Positions 33,012 to 44,101 of a DNA stretch of 64,000 bases are shown here, in pieces. Made by a program: the position numbers and the translations under genes. Under the pieces are notes generated by a model. That model did not search any database, was not told the DNA's origin, and worked only from the letters and a program-made list of their open reading frames with translations. The stretch's first letter is position 1; each line of letters begins with the position of its first letter. The stretch comes from Chimonanthus salicifolius (lineage: Eukaryota; Streptophyta; Magnoliopsida; Laurales; Calycanthaceae), in NCBI GenBank assembly GCA_013350335.1, contig CM023534.1:16511302-16575301 (forward strand), in the 5' to 3' direction.

Positions 33012-36000
33012 AATTGAGCACCAAACAAATGTAAATTAAGCAAAATTAGGGTTGCAACCATTATATAATAAAGAATATTCTGTACCAAGATAAGAGGTGG
33101 CTTGTTTATAGTCATTTTTACATTCACCCGCAGATGTTTCAAATCAGATAATTAAAATGAGATGGAGGGAGTATTATTCTTTTAATATGATTATACCAAG
33201 CTAATTGGCATATGGCTGATTTCTAATCTTCTAGTAGTGATGTGGGACCCAATGCAAAATATCTCACATGAAATATCAAAGGGCTTTTTTTTTTCATATT
33301 CAATTTATAAACTTTAATTCTCAATCATTCATTACTTGAGTAGAACTTGGTGCCGACTGTCAACATTTGTATAGGAAGTTGATTCTGATAGAAAGATATC
33401 TGTATCATACCAAATATCCTGTGGCCCAGATTTTATATGACAAGACCAAATATTTTACTCTAATTGTTTTGGTAAAAGATAAAACAATGGTCCATAAACT
33501 GTAAGGCCCAATCAAGTTCTGACAAAATGTCTACTGAAACTTGGAAGAGATCCAATCAAGCGCCAAAGGTTTCCAAAGTCTAATTCAAAGGTTTTAGAAT
33601 GATGGACAAAAGCATACTTTAAGAAGCGGAAGTCCCTAAAGTCTTCACATTGATTCCCATTTTATTCTCAAGCGTCCGTTCCTATAGAGTTATTCAATAT
33701 GTATAGATAAGAAGGTTTTCACATATTTCAAGAATTAGTCAGGTGTTCTAAGAAGCTTAGATACCTTCATTATATATAAAAAAAAAAAAGAGGAGAGACA
33801 GTCTGAGAGCCTAAGAAATAAGATTTACTTTTAGACAAGTTTAATTTTTCATGCCGCAATTATTTAAACATTTTAAAACATAATATATACTATATGTTGT
33901 TATGTTTGAGAAGAAATACAATAAACTGAAAGGTACTCAACACCCTTTATATTAAACAAAAAGATAAAATTTTAAAAAGTTATCTTAAAATGGTAATAAT
34001 ATCTATATGATGTAGACCTACCACTAATTCAAAATTAGATTTTACTGAATTATTTTCTGATTTTCTTACTTACTTTTATAATAACAAAATCTATTAGACA
34101 AGAGAAACAGGAGATATTTAGCAGTTGGCAGACCCTCCATCATCACATTTCATCTCTAACTTCCAATCCAAAAACTCTATAAATATCTGTAAAAATAATC
34201 ATATCATTGAAAACACTTAGGAAACTATCCTAATGCAATTCGATTTTCATTCAAGGCCTTTCATTGTTTTATTTAGCATTTTATTCATTTTTATGTTCTC
34301 TTCATCCAAGAATTTTGTTTGCCGTTTTAATTGTAAGTCTATATTTCCCATTTTTCATATTTAAATTATTTTTCGTTTTTATCATAATATTTATAAACTT
34401 AATTTGATTTAAATTCAAGGATTTTATATTTTATTTATTAAATATTTTTCTTATTTTCATGTTTTCTTTGTAATGCCATTCATTTTCTCCTTTTAGTTAC
34501 AAATTTAATTTTTTCTCCTTTCATGTTTCAATTATTTTTTTTCATTTCTTATTATAATAATTATAAATTTAATTTTTATTTGAGTATTATAGCTAATAAT
34601 ACATATAAATCAGAATATCTAATTATTGTTTTTGTGGCTTTTACAGAAAAATTTATAATAGAAAAGTTTTTGAAAAAATTAGACTCAATTAGGAGGAAAA
34701 ATTTATACACAATTGCAGCTGCTGAGTTTGATTTTCTTATGTTGTTCATTGTTTAGAAATTTGTAATGACTCGGGTAAATAAGTTTAAAGTCGATTGAAG
34801 TAAATAAGATTTTGAATTGAATAAGTCAATAATTTTTTTGAATTTATTTTTATTTTTTAAAACTATATTAGGTATCTCAGTTCAATGAGATTTTTGTAGA
34901 ACTTAAGTTTTGAATTGTCATACACTAAAACTCAGATGTGACTCGATCAAACAGCCGACACATTTAGATCTATAAATGATGGGAAATGCTGTATTTACAC
35001 TTAAATTATTCATTTTAAGATAAATTTAACATTTTCATCAATAATTGATGATAGATCCATTGTCGACTACCATCTTTTTACAAAGAAAAAGACCCAGTTA
35101 CAATATTCAAGGCTCTATTCCTACATTTTTTTTTCTTTCTTTTATCTCTTTTAAGTAATCTAATCATTAATCATTCCATCAACCCATACGAATATTTTCT
35201 CTAAGTTCTATATGATTATGCAGTCTTCCCTATTAATAAAATTAAAATTAACAATTGGGTCTCTTTCATGCATCAGTAGTCAAATAAATCCGCTCATGTG
35301 GGCCTCATTTTCCTCTATTCCAAGTGTTAAAGATTCTCCTTCTGATACGGAAGACTATTTTTTTTTTTTCCTTTCTTTCTTTATCGCCATCGTCGGCATA
35401 ATTGTCATTATCATTGTCAATTTTACTTCAGAACTGTCACATGTAATCTGGACCTTTGGTAGCAGATGGTTTGAATTTTTATTGGTATTCTATAATTTGT
35501 CAACCATGTCCCAATTTCATGTATGGAGGAGAGTGGCATCAAAACTGTCGGTTTTAATCTGCTTCATGCTTAAAGTAAATTGATGGAATTGAGTAGAAAA
35601 GTAGGACGGAGGGACTAAATGATTTCAAAGATAATTAACTTCTTACTCTAATCATTAGATGGCTCGGGTTGGGCCCAAGGTGGACCTCACTTCTACATAT
35701 GTAAAGTTGATAACTCTTCTTTTACGAAGCCCTAACAAGATTATGATCCGGTCCATTTATATGTCATTCCTTGGAGGAGAGTGAGCCCCAACTAGAGGCC
35801 AAGTTTTGGGCCCATCTCGGACGATAATAGATTGGACCGGGTAGCATAATGGTTCAACATGGTCCATCTCCACCAATTGATCCGGATGAAGAATGGATCC
35901 ATTGCCTACAGTACCAATGGATCCATTTAAATGGTCCCACTTGACCCACCTTAGATGATCCTTTCTTGTTCTTTGCAATCTCTCTCCATGTCTCCTCCAC

Positions 36001-36430
36001 TACTTCCTCTTTCGGTTCTTTGTCAACTCAGCACCTGCTAGACGTCATTACAGATCCCACCAGCATACATCGCTGCTAATGCTCTGTTTTTTGCTATTCC
36101 CCAATGCCCCATCAACCCATCTCCTTCTAACGCCCGAGGACTTCTCTCACAAACTCTCTCTTATAATGCCACAATACAACACCCTAAACTAACTATTCTT
36201 CCATTTTCCTTTCACTTGGAAGTAAAAGCCTTCAGTTTCTCCCCACTGGATGCAGTAAGGACCCGCCCATCCAATAGCAGCAAATGGAGCCTTACACGAA
36301 TCGAATACGATCCAATAATGGAATAACGAAATCCATGGCTCATTTTTTTTTTTTCAATATTTCAAGTAATAATTTCAATCTAATCGGAGTGCAGAACGTA
36401 GGAGTGTGACTCAAATTCACAATCATAAGC
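33012..36430. other. Intergenic, no gene
   Basis: A Stowaway end remnant (ATTAAAATGAGATGGAGGGAG, 33151-33171) is the only repeat identified. Open frames at 34523, 35212 and 35757 have no domain and biased composition. Confidence 0.5.
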
Positions 36431-36599
36431 ACCGACTGATTTCAGTTATGGAAACATGAAGCAAAATAACAACTACTGTTTGTGTTACACGACAACTGCT
36501 ATAAGCATTTTTTTGGTAAGTTGCTAAAGCCAAGGGGTGTGCTTCTTTGAACAACTGCTAAGAGTGGAGAATCCTAAAATGAAACTTCTTAATTAAATA

Positions 36600-37335
36600 T
36601 GGATCGGTGCTTGCAGCAAGGATATATATACAGCCAGCGTATGTATTAAATTGACACACCAGGAGGGCGTGTGGAACAGACACACGAACAAAGGAACAAC
36701 ATGTAAGAGCTAGAGGGATAGTATTCTTGTATTGAATACATCATGAAGAGAGTTGCTAGCTGTGAACAGTTGTTGATCACAGAGATTCCTAATCTAAAAG
36801 GGGACACACACGCTAAAGAGCAGAGAGGCGACATTGTTTGTCTAAGTTCTTCCTTGAGAGGGGGTGCATCGACAAGACCACAAAGGGTTTCAGTCTTCAG
36901 AGGCAGACTGCATACACAGTCTGATACACAGAGGCACAAACAGTGTGAAGGTACTGCAAGGAGTTGATTGGGATCTGCTTATCGAGGGTGCAGTGAGTAG
37001 AGAGACCTTCTTCAAAGGGCAAGAGGAACCGTCACGTAGGGAAGCTGACTGCTGACTGGACAAAGGGGCAGTCAGCAGTCAACAATTCACACTTATACAA
37101 TTCGTGTGTTAGGGCAACAAAGAGCTGCAACACCCAGATCAACTACATCTCTGTATTCGGCTTTTGGGTTTACATTTATTGTAATTTTCTTATTTTCTGT
37201 TCACTTAATACAAATATTACACCCTCTGTGGACGTAGGCCAAGGGTGGGCCAAACCACATAAAATCATCGATGTTTCGCTTGTATTGTTTTATTCCGCTT
37301 ATTTTGGGTATGTTTATTTGCTAATAAACCTAACA
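36600..37335 (+). repeat. Copia LTR (right part certain, left border unknown)
   Basis: It ends CTAATAAACCTAACA at 37335 directly before a primer site. TGTGGACGTAGGCCAAGGG and GCTTGTATTGTTTTATTCCG are shared with the other Copia LTRs here. A TATA-like GGATATATATACAG sits near 36620. The left border was not found. Confidence 0.75.
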
Positions 37336-37337
37336 AG

Positions 37338-37350
37338 TGGTATCATTAGC
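37338..37350 (+). promoter_or_regulatory. Primer binding site of the Copia relic
   Basis: TGGTATCATTAGC, a slightly altered initiator-Met tRNA complement (usual TGGTATCAGAGC), two bases after the LTR. Confidence 0.75.
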
Positions 37351-37395
37351 TTTGGTTGGAGACTAGGGAATTGTGGGAGATCGAAATACAGTACA

Positions 37396-38310
37396 ATGGC
37401 AATGAGAGATATGCGGAGTACAAAGTTCGAGATGGAGCCCTTTGAAAAGAAAAACAACTTCAGTCTTTGGCGGAGTTTAGTGTAAGATATTCTGGTACAT
37501 CAAGGGCAACATAAAGCACTGAAAGAGAGAGAAGCCAAGTTCTTTCGATGAGAAAGAGAGGGACAAACAGAAGGAGGCTATGTCAGATGATGCATGGGAT
37601 GAACTACAGATGAAGCGGTGGCAACCCTACTGATGTGTTTGGCACTGGAGGTAAAATATCTTATTTTTATGAAACTTACAACAGAGTTATAGAAGAAATT
37701 GGAGACTTTGTATATAGTAAAGTCACTTACAAACAAGTTGGTTCTGAGAAAACAATGGTGCCAGTTGCGGATGAAAGAAGGAACTAACATCCTAGATCAT
37801 CTACATGCATTTAACAAAATCATCACTCAACTGGCAAGCATTAACGTGAGATTTAAGGAGGTCGACAAAATTGTTATATTATTGGCTTCTCTTCCCCGCT
37901 CCTATAATACATTGGTGACAACTCTACTGATTGGTAGAGAGACGTGACGATTGACGAGGTGACCACGGCATTGCTGCAGATGGAGACCATTAGGAAGCCG
38001 ATAAATTCATCCAATGTATATGGTTTGGTGGTGGCTAAGGTGGATAAGCAACGGGAGAGGAGTCTAGAGAAACTCCAAAAACCAAAGAGGTCAAGGTCAA
38101 AATCAAGGGGTGCGGGTAAATTGAAGTGCTACTACTGTGAGAAGGAAGGACACAAGATGAGGGACTACAACCTAGTGAAACGTGATCGGGAGGCTAGGTC
38201 ACAAAAATTAGATCAATCAAGCGACACACATGGTGCATCAGCAGAGGAGATTGTTGAAGTGTGTACAGTCACAAAAGGTAAGGAGAATCTATATAATAAT
38301 TGGATTTAGA
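37396..38310 (+). pseudogene. Copia gag (UBN2-type) pseudogene
   Basis: From the ATG at 37396 the frame reads FEMEPFEKKNNFSLWRSLV and then hits a stop where the family continues K-D-I-L. Downstream, 37699-37947 carries the gag helical domain (LHAFNKIITQLASINVRF, LLASLPRSYNTLVTTL) and 37944-38309, in a shifted frame, carries a basic region and a zinc knuckle, CYYCEKEGHKMRDY (38127-38168). The last ligand of the CX2CX4HX4C knuckle is Tyr instead of Cys. Stops and frameshifts make it non-functional. Confidence 0.88.
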
Positions 38311-38860
38311 TTGGGTGAACCTATCATATGTATCTGAGGAGAAAATGGTTTGACACATACAAACCATGCAATGGAGAAGTTGCTCAAATGGGGTAACTAG
38401 TAAAATCATTGGGACCGGGACTATAAAAAACAAAATGTTCGATGGTATGATAAAGACGCTAGAGAATGTGCGTCATGTCCTGAATATTAAAATAAATTTA
38501 ATTTCATTGGGTATTCTTGAATCTGAGAGATTCGTCTTCAAAGCTAAGGATGGGGCTCTTAGAGTTGTAAAATAAGCTATGATTGTCATGAAGGGGAAGA
38601 GGCAAGGGAATTTGTACACACTGTTAGGGAGCACAGCCATTGACAGACAACAAGCATCTTCTAGTCGGTTTGCGAGCAGAAGGAGAAAAACCCACAAGCC
38701 ACTTGTGAGTTATGGCCTGAAAAGTAAGTTTACTTTTGTATTAGATGGTTGTGGTGTTTCGTTTGATTTCCATGGTACAGGTGAAAACACAAATGGAAAG
38801 GTGAAAGCGTCGTGCCACACAAAGAGTAATGCGTCGGGTGTGACAATTTGATGGATAGTC
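38311..38860 (+). pseudogene. Copia protease / pre-integrase relic
   Basis: Right after gag, the protease start reads W-I-stop-I-G-stop-TYHM where the family has W-I-L-D-S-G-C, so the catalytic DSG is destroyed. WFDTYKPCNG follows. In another frame comes the pre-integrase stretch IIGTGTIKNKMFDGMIKTL, then VRHVLNIKINLISLGILES and MKGKRQGNLYTLLGSTAI. Integrase, reverse transcriptase and RNase H are absent; an internal deletion joins this to the element's 3' untranslated region at about 38930. Confidence 0.85.
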
Positions 38861-38929
38861 GTCAAGTCCAAGCAAATCTTGGGCTTACCCAATTCTTCTC
38901 ATTGAAGAAATAGGTGGAGCATCCCACAG

Positions 38930-39010
38930 CGTGGGGATGCACATCTCACACAAAGATGCAAAGGATTGCAGCTGCAGGTGGAGGAAGCCCATGAGCGATG
39001 AAAACCCTCC
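38930..39010 (+). other. Copia 3' untranslated remnant
   Basis: GGATTGCAGCTGCAGGTGGA and its surroundings match 21890-21915 in front of LTR B. The expected 3' LTR is not seen after it. Confidence 0.6.
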
Positions 39011-39375
39011 TATGGAAAGATTAGTATTGATTGAGATTATTGTACAAAATATAATCTCACATCTTTTTGGCCCGACGGTAGGGCGAGATAGGATCTTACT
39101 TGATTTGTTTTGGATCCTCCTTAATTTAGAATTCTCAAATGATTAATCTTGACTACTTTTATTTTCTCTCTTTTTTCCTGCAGAAGCTCGTCACCTACAC
39201 TTTTATCTCTCACTTGCGGAGCTTGAATATCATCTCCCTTTTTTTCTTTTTCTCTTTCTCAAATATTCTGGCATGATATTGATTGTCTCATCTCTCCTAA
39301 GTTTCTAAATTTACTAGGACAAAATTTTGTTGTATCACAAACAATTCTTTTTCTCACATTGCATAATACAATTTT
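39011..39375. other. Intergenic, no gene
   Basis: T-rich sequence between the Copia relic and the next LTR element. Confidence 0.5.
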
Positions 39376-39778
39376 TGCAGTGAGCCCACTGAGTATCGTG
39401 GGTGGGTTAACACAACCCATCGGTTTGCTATTGAGAGAATGGGTTTAGGGGGAGAAGAAAGAAGATGCACACACTAATGGGGATTGATTCGAGGGAATCT
39501 CAGGCCTCCTTAAACAATTGTTGGGTTATTTCGAGGAACTCACCCTCCTTACACTTAGTTTTTAGAGATAAAATTCTCCATACCTTCTTTTATTAATTGC
39601 TTACTCTTAAATAAAGAGATTGTTCCTCCTCAAGGTGGAGATTGATTACATGGAAAGATTCTAGGCTAATTACATGGCCTAGATAAGAGACGAATTCAAA
39701 TTCAAACAAGAATTCTAAATAAGCAAACTATATGCTAATAATCTGGAGTTGATTTGATCTTTATTCAAATCTCCTACA

Positions 39779-42700
39779 TGTAATACCCTGACCCAAATTA
39801 GGCTTATTTTAGCTTAATAAATCTTGTTTAGACCGGTTAATCTCAAAGATTTCGGTTAGATCTTAGAGAGAAGCCCAGGTGTGGCCCAATTTGAACTCGA
39901 AAGCTCAGCGATCCAGCTCGTCTAGCTCGAGGGGCAAAATGGTAATTTACCGTTTATTTTTATTATTTTACAAAATGTGTTATTATGAGATTATTATTGT
40001 ATAATATTATTCTCTTTAATTAAGGATTTCTATTTCTGATTGTAAAATAATTTTATTTTCAGAAAATAGTATTTAAAACCGCCCGTCAAAACCCCGAAAG
40101 GGAGAAATAAATATTTTAAATGGTTTTTGAAATGAGATAAATTTTGAAATAAGAATATTATGTTAGATCATTTTAGTATGGTCTTAGTTTATTCTTTCAA
40201 ACCCCAAAAATGAGAATTTTAAATCGTTTTATATAACACAAGTTAAAACACATAAATAGTGTTAAAATTAAGGTTTTTAGTTAAATCAATGGTTTTCAGT
40301 AAGTTTTAAATCTCCAAATTTTTATGATGATTAGATTTTTTAAAACCCAACTTATCTATCAGGTTGGATTAAAAATTTTGAGCTCTCAAAATCATGTTTT
40401 AAGTTGAAAATCGGATTTTTATCAAATAATGGGCTTATCTGCAAAATCGAAAATTTTGAGGGGCTGATCTGTAACCAACGCCCAAACAGTATGGTTACTG
40501 TTGGGGACGTCGACAGCAGCTGCATGCAATGGCCCGATGGCCTCCTAAATCCCAATAAATGACCCATCTCAGCTCAACTGAATCCCTCCCAGATAATTTC
40601 TATCTCTTTCTCCCTCTCAGCTGCTCTAAAATTGCCAGTCGATCTCTCCCTTAGCCTCCGTTTTTCTAAACATTTTCTTGCCGTAAGCTTAAGAGGAGGA
40701 GTTTTTCAAAAGTCGGATTTTTAGCCCAGGAACTCGAGTGAAGGTAACCACTGTGTTCCTTTTCAAATTTTAAGTGGTTTAGAATCAAGAAAAATCAATT
40801 TTGGCCAAGTTTTAAGTGTGTAAAACAAATTTGAAGTTGAAGGAAAAATGTGGGATTTCTTATACCAGTGTAGTTTTAGTGTTAAAATCAAATGGCATGT
40901 TAAGTTTTAAAACTCCAAACCACTCCCTATGGAAAGAGGACTTACTGAGGAGTCCATCTGACCGGTTGGATGTGAAAATCGAATCCAGGAAACCCACTGT
41001 TTCTGAATTTGTATTTCACTCCCTGTTTCGGCGTCACTGTCTGCTGCTGCAGACAGTGGAAGAAGAGAACTCTCGGAAGGTCCGATGGTAGCACCATTTG
41101 GACAATCTGAAGTTAACCCTTCAGACGTTCTGAACTTCATACCAAAGTGCCGAAGAGTCCGAGGCTAGCCAGTCTCGCCCGGATGTTCCGAGTCCTATTC
41201 GGAAGGACCGAACCCTACTCGGACGATCCGAGCTTCATTCGGCATGATCCAAGACACACAGACCCACCGAGACGAGTTTTTCAGATTTTTCTGTTCGGAA
41301 GGATCTTCGGATGATCCAAGACCTGATCTTCGGACGATTCGAAGGCAGACCTAAGGTTCGAAATCAGTGACTAGCTTAGGCAGTGGTTCGGATGATCTGA
41401 AGCCACAGTACCTGGTTGCGAAGCTTGATCCGAGGAACCCAGTTTTTGAATGTATACTCTTGTTTGATTTTAATGCTTGTGATGTTTATGCCCTTAATAA
41501 TTAAAAGTTGTACTAACCCTCTTCTCTTATTACTATAGTGTATATATCAAGAAGACAACCGAGAAGTGACCTGAGTATTTAGACCTAACTCAATAAGTCA
41601 ATCTAGTCATGCCCATAAGAAAATATGAGTTTTGGACTGAGCACCCTATTATTACTCTATTGTGGATTATTGTAACTTAAAATGGCTAGAAACCAAGTAG
41701 GAGACTCAATTCCATTTACCTTGGAGTTTTTTTGGGAAAACAAGTATGCTTTTGAAAATACTACTTGTATGTGTACATTTGGATGCTATGTATGTTGACC
41801 TATTAATGATTGTGCACTTGTTTGCTTGTTAAACAGATACCGCGATACCACACATTTTCGGTGAGGGAACTTAACTTTACAGTAGGTGTAATCAGGTTTA
41901 TTGAAATAAATCTTGAGCAATGAGTAGTTTCAAGTTGATGAACCCACTCATGTGCCTAGACATGATACACTGTTGTAAAAAGTGCTTATGATAATTGTGA
42001 AATGTTTATGATGTCGATCATATGAGTTGTGTAATACTGCTTCCACGTGCCCTTGACTATTGAACCAATATCGGCCATGTGTGTGAAATGGTTTACGTCT
42101 ACTGGACCATGGGTGTAAACAGTTGCTGACTTGAGGAGTGTCAGTATTGGCCATGTGAGGGTCGGAGATGTACTTTCAATGATGTATTTTGACCATGTCG
42201 GGACTTAATAAAATGGTCTTAGCGTAGTAAGTAGGCGTTACGTTGGATGACAGCAGTAATGGAAAAGATGATGAATTGTGGAAATGATGATGAAATTATA
42301 CTTGATATTGAGAATTTATCATCAAGCACGAGATATTATATTACAACTGTTGATTATATACTAACTTGATATTTCATAAAACTGCACTGTTATATTTCCT
42401 TTACTGGGATAGTTAGCTCACCCCACTGACCTTTCAGGAGATGAACCCGAGGAGGAGAACCCTCTGTTTGAAGTTTAGAGTGGATAAGATGCGACGTTGC
42501 TTTGGGATTCCCACTAAGAGGAATTCCTTTATCTTTGCTTATTTGTTCTTAGGACCGTTTGCTTATATAAAGTACCAAGTGTGGTATTTAATTTGTTTAA
42601 ATGTGATGTATTAAACTACCATGTATCCGTAGTTACTCTGATGATGTTTCAATGATAATTCATTGTTGGAATTATGTGCTTAGGCGTTGATGTTTGTGTC

Positions 42701-42870
42701 TCTTGGGGTAGACTTATGGTATATGTTTGAGTTCATATAATGAGATCATGTGTGACCTTTGGACCCAACCGTTGATCCGACCTAGTTAGACTTCTAGTGT
42801 AGCATTAGTTTTCAAAAAAAAAAAAAAATCAGTCGCGTTCCAGGCCCACCTTTTGGGTCGAGGCGTGACA
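39779..42870 (+). mobile_element. Solo LTR, 3,092 bp, same family as 13517-16725
   Basis: Starts TGTAATACCCTG, ends GAGGCGTGACA, and has a perfect TSD CTACA. It is collinear with the first solo LTR, including AGAGGAC...GAGTCCATC, GATGAACCCGAGGAGGA and the terminal CAGTCGCGTTCC. It inserted into the 3' LTR of the CTP-synthase-carrying element and is therefore younger than that element. Confidence 0.9.
41055..41425. repeat. Palindrome cluster in the second solo LTR
   Basis: About ten diverged copies of the motif (C/T)TCGGA(C/T)G(A/T)TCCGA(A/G), such as CTCGGACGATCCGAGC, TTCGGACGATTCGAAG and TTCGGATGATCTGAAG, at the position equivalent to 14818-15155. Confidence 0.78.
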
Positions 42871-42914
42871 CTACAACTGGACACACTCAGCAACACCTCA
42901 GCAGGCACGTTTCA

Positions 42915-42925
42915 TTCCTCCCGAC
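42915..42925 (-). promoter_or_regulatory. Polypurine tract
   Basis: The complement reads TCGGGAGGAA directly before the 3' LTR start (TGAAACGTG). Confidence 0.65.
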
Positions 42926-43078
42926 TCGAATCCGACATCGTCCACGAGGAGAAAATCTAGTAATTTGGCCCAGTGTTTATGGTAAAACTTCCAAAAAGTC
43001 ATCTTAATTCTTTGTCTCGCTCCCTTGCACTCGGGTCACGGCTTTAACCCTTTGCTTCACCAGGCTCCCGCTGCGCTC

Positions 43079-43420
43079 CTCTCCAACTACACTTAGTACT
43101 GGCATAAGGCTAACTTGAATGAGGCGAAATTTAAACCATTGTCCTACAGAAAATGATAACTGACGTGATGCTTCAATGAATGACATTAATTCAATGTCAC
43201 CCACAGTTCCACCCAATTCTATAACACAAACATCTATTGGACCTTTTTTTCCATGAAGAGGAATAATAGATACAGATTCAATCCTGTCTTTAATGGATTC
43301 AGTGACGTGAGGAACCACTTAGATTGTTTTTCTAAGATCGACACATTTCCTTTCCCCGTCAGTAACAGACCTATATATCTTTCTAGTGGTAATGTTGTTT
43401 TCTTCAGTTACATCCAAGAA
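43079..43420 (-). pseudogene. Captured CTP synthase fragment (synthetase domain)
   Basis: About 114 codons match the N-terminal amidoligase domain of plant CTP synthase: ENNITTRKIYRSV, then VVPHVTESIKDRIE, then IDVCVIELGGTVGDIELMSF, then VSLMPVLSVVGE. The GGTVGDIE stretch is the conserved nucleotide/Mg region of the family. A TAA at 43319-43321 stands where the family has Gln between KTI and VVPHV, with reading frame otherwise kept on both sides. CTP synthase normally has about 560-600 residues, so only about one fifth is present. The fragment contains no intron, which suggests capture from spliced RNA. It lies between gag-like sequence and a Gypsy-like tail and is not a working enzyme. Confidence 0.85.
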
Positions 43421-43432
43421 ACAACTCATAGC

Positions 43433-43609
43433 CCCATCAAATCGCGGAAACTCAAGTTGTGCCATGCGAGTGGAGAGCATCTCCAGACGAGAATCCATAA
43501 TAGTCAATTGGTCCACAATGTCATCCAAACGTCTGTCTTGATTCTCTAGCACCTCCTTCAAGAGATATATCATCTCATCTAACTGAGTGTTGAAAGTATC
43601 TTCAACCAT
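43433..43609 (-). pseudogene. Gag-like N-terminus of the LTR element
   Basis: From the ATG at 43609, 15 bp after the primer-site region, the first 59 residues form a coiled-coil-like stretch (LLKEVLENQDRRLDDIVDQL) ending QLEFPRFDG, which is typical of Gypsy gag proteins just before their core domain. Reading then passes straight into CTP synthase sequence, so the gag is truncated and fused. Confidence 0.7.
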
Positions 43610-43635
43610 TGAAGGAAAACCTTATTTTGATACCT

Positions 43636-44096
43636 TGCAGCGAGCCCACTGAGTATCGTGGGTAGATTAACATAACCCATTGGTTTGCGATTGAGAGAAT
43701 GGGTTTAGAGGGAGAAGAAAGAAGATACACACACTAATGGGGATTGATTTGAGGGAATCCCAAGCCTCGTTAAATAACTGTTGGATTATTTCGACGAACC
43801 CACCCTTCTTAGACTTAGTTTTTAGAGTTAAAATTCTCCATGCCTTCTTTTATTAATTGCTTACTTTTAAATAAAGAGATTGCTACTTCTCAAGGTGGAG
43901 GTTGATTATATGGAAAGATTCTAGCTTGATTATATGGGCTAGATAAGGGGTGAATTCAAATTCAACAAGAATTCTAAATACGCAAAATATATGCTGATAA
44001 TCTGGAGTTGATTTGATCTCTATCCAAATCTCTTACAACTGCACACACTCAGCAACACCTCAGCATGAACCTGGCACACTCAGCAAGCACGTTACA
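43636..44096 (-). repeat. 5' LTR (minus strand), 461 bp
   Basis: Shares the whole length with 39376-39778 plus 42876-42914, including CCCACTGAGTATCGTGGGT and GATAATCTGGAGTTGATTTG-type blocks. Confidence 0.88.
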
Positions 44097-44101
44097 ATAT
44101 T

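Larger units (their letters stand above)
39376..42914 (-). repeat. 3' LTR (minus strand), interrupted
   Basis: LTR parts 39376-39778 and 42876-42914 flank a solo LTR with TSD CTACA (39774-39778, 42871-42875). Confidence 0.88.
39376..44096 (-). mobile_element. Minus-strand LTR element carrying a CTP synthase fragment
   Basis: Two LTRs flank a 721-bp interior (42915-43635). On the minus strand the 5' LTR is 43636-44096 (461 bp, starts TGTAACGTGC, ends TCGCTGCA) and the 3' LTR is 39376-42914, split by a 3.1-kb solo LTR (about 442 bp without it). AGGTATCAAAA follows the 5' LTR as a mutated initiator-Met primer site, and GGGAGGAA directly precedes the 3' LTR as polypurine tract. Flanks ATTTT and ATATT give a 5-bp TSD with one mismatch. 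The interior encodes a gag-like N-terminus joined to part of host CTP synthase and lacks protease, reverse transcriptase and integrase, so it depended on another element. Confidence 0.87.
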
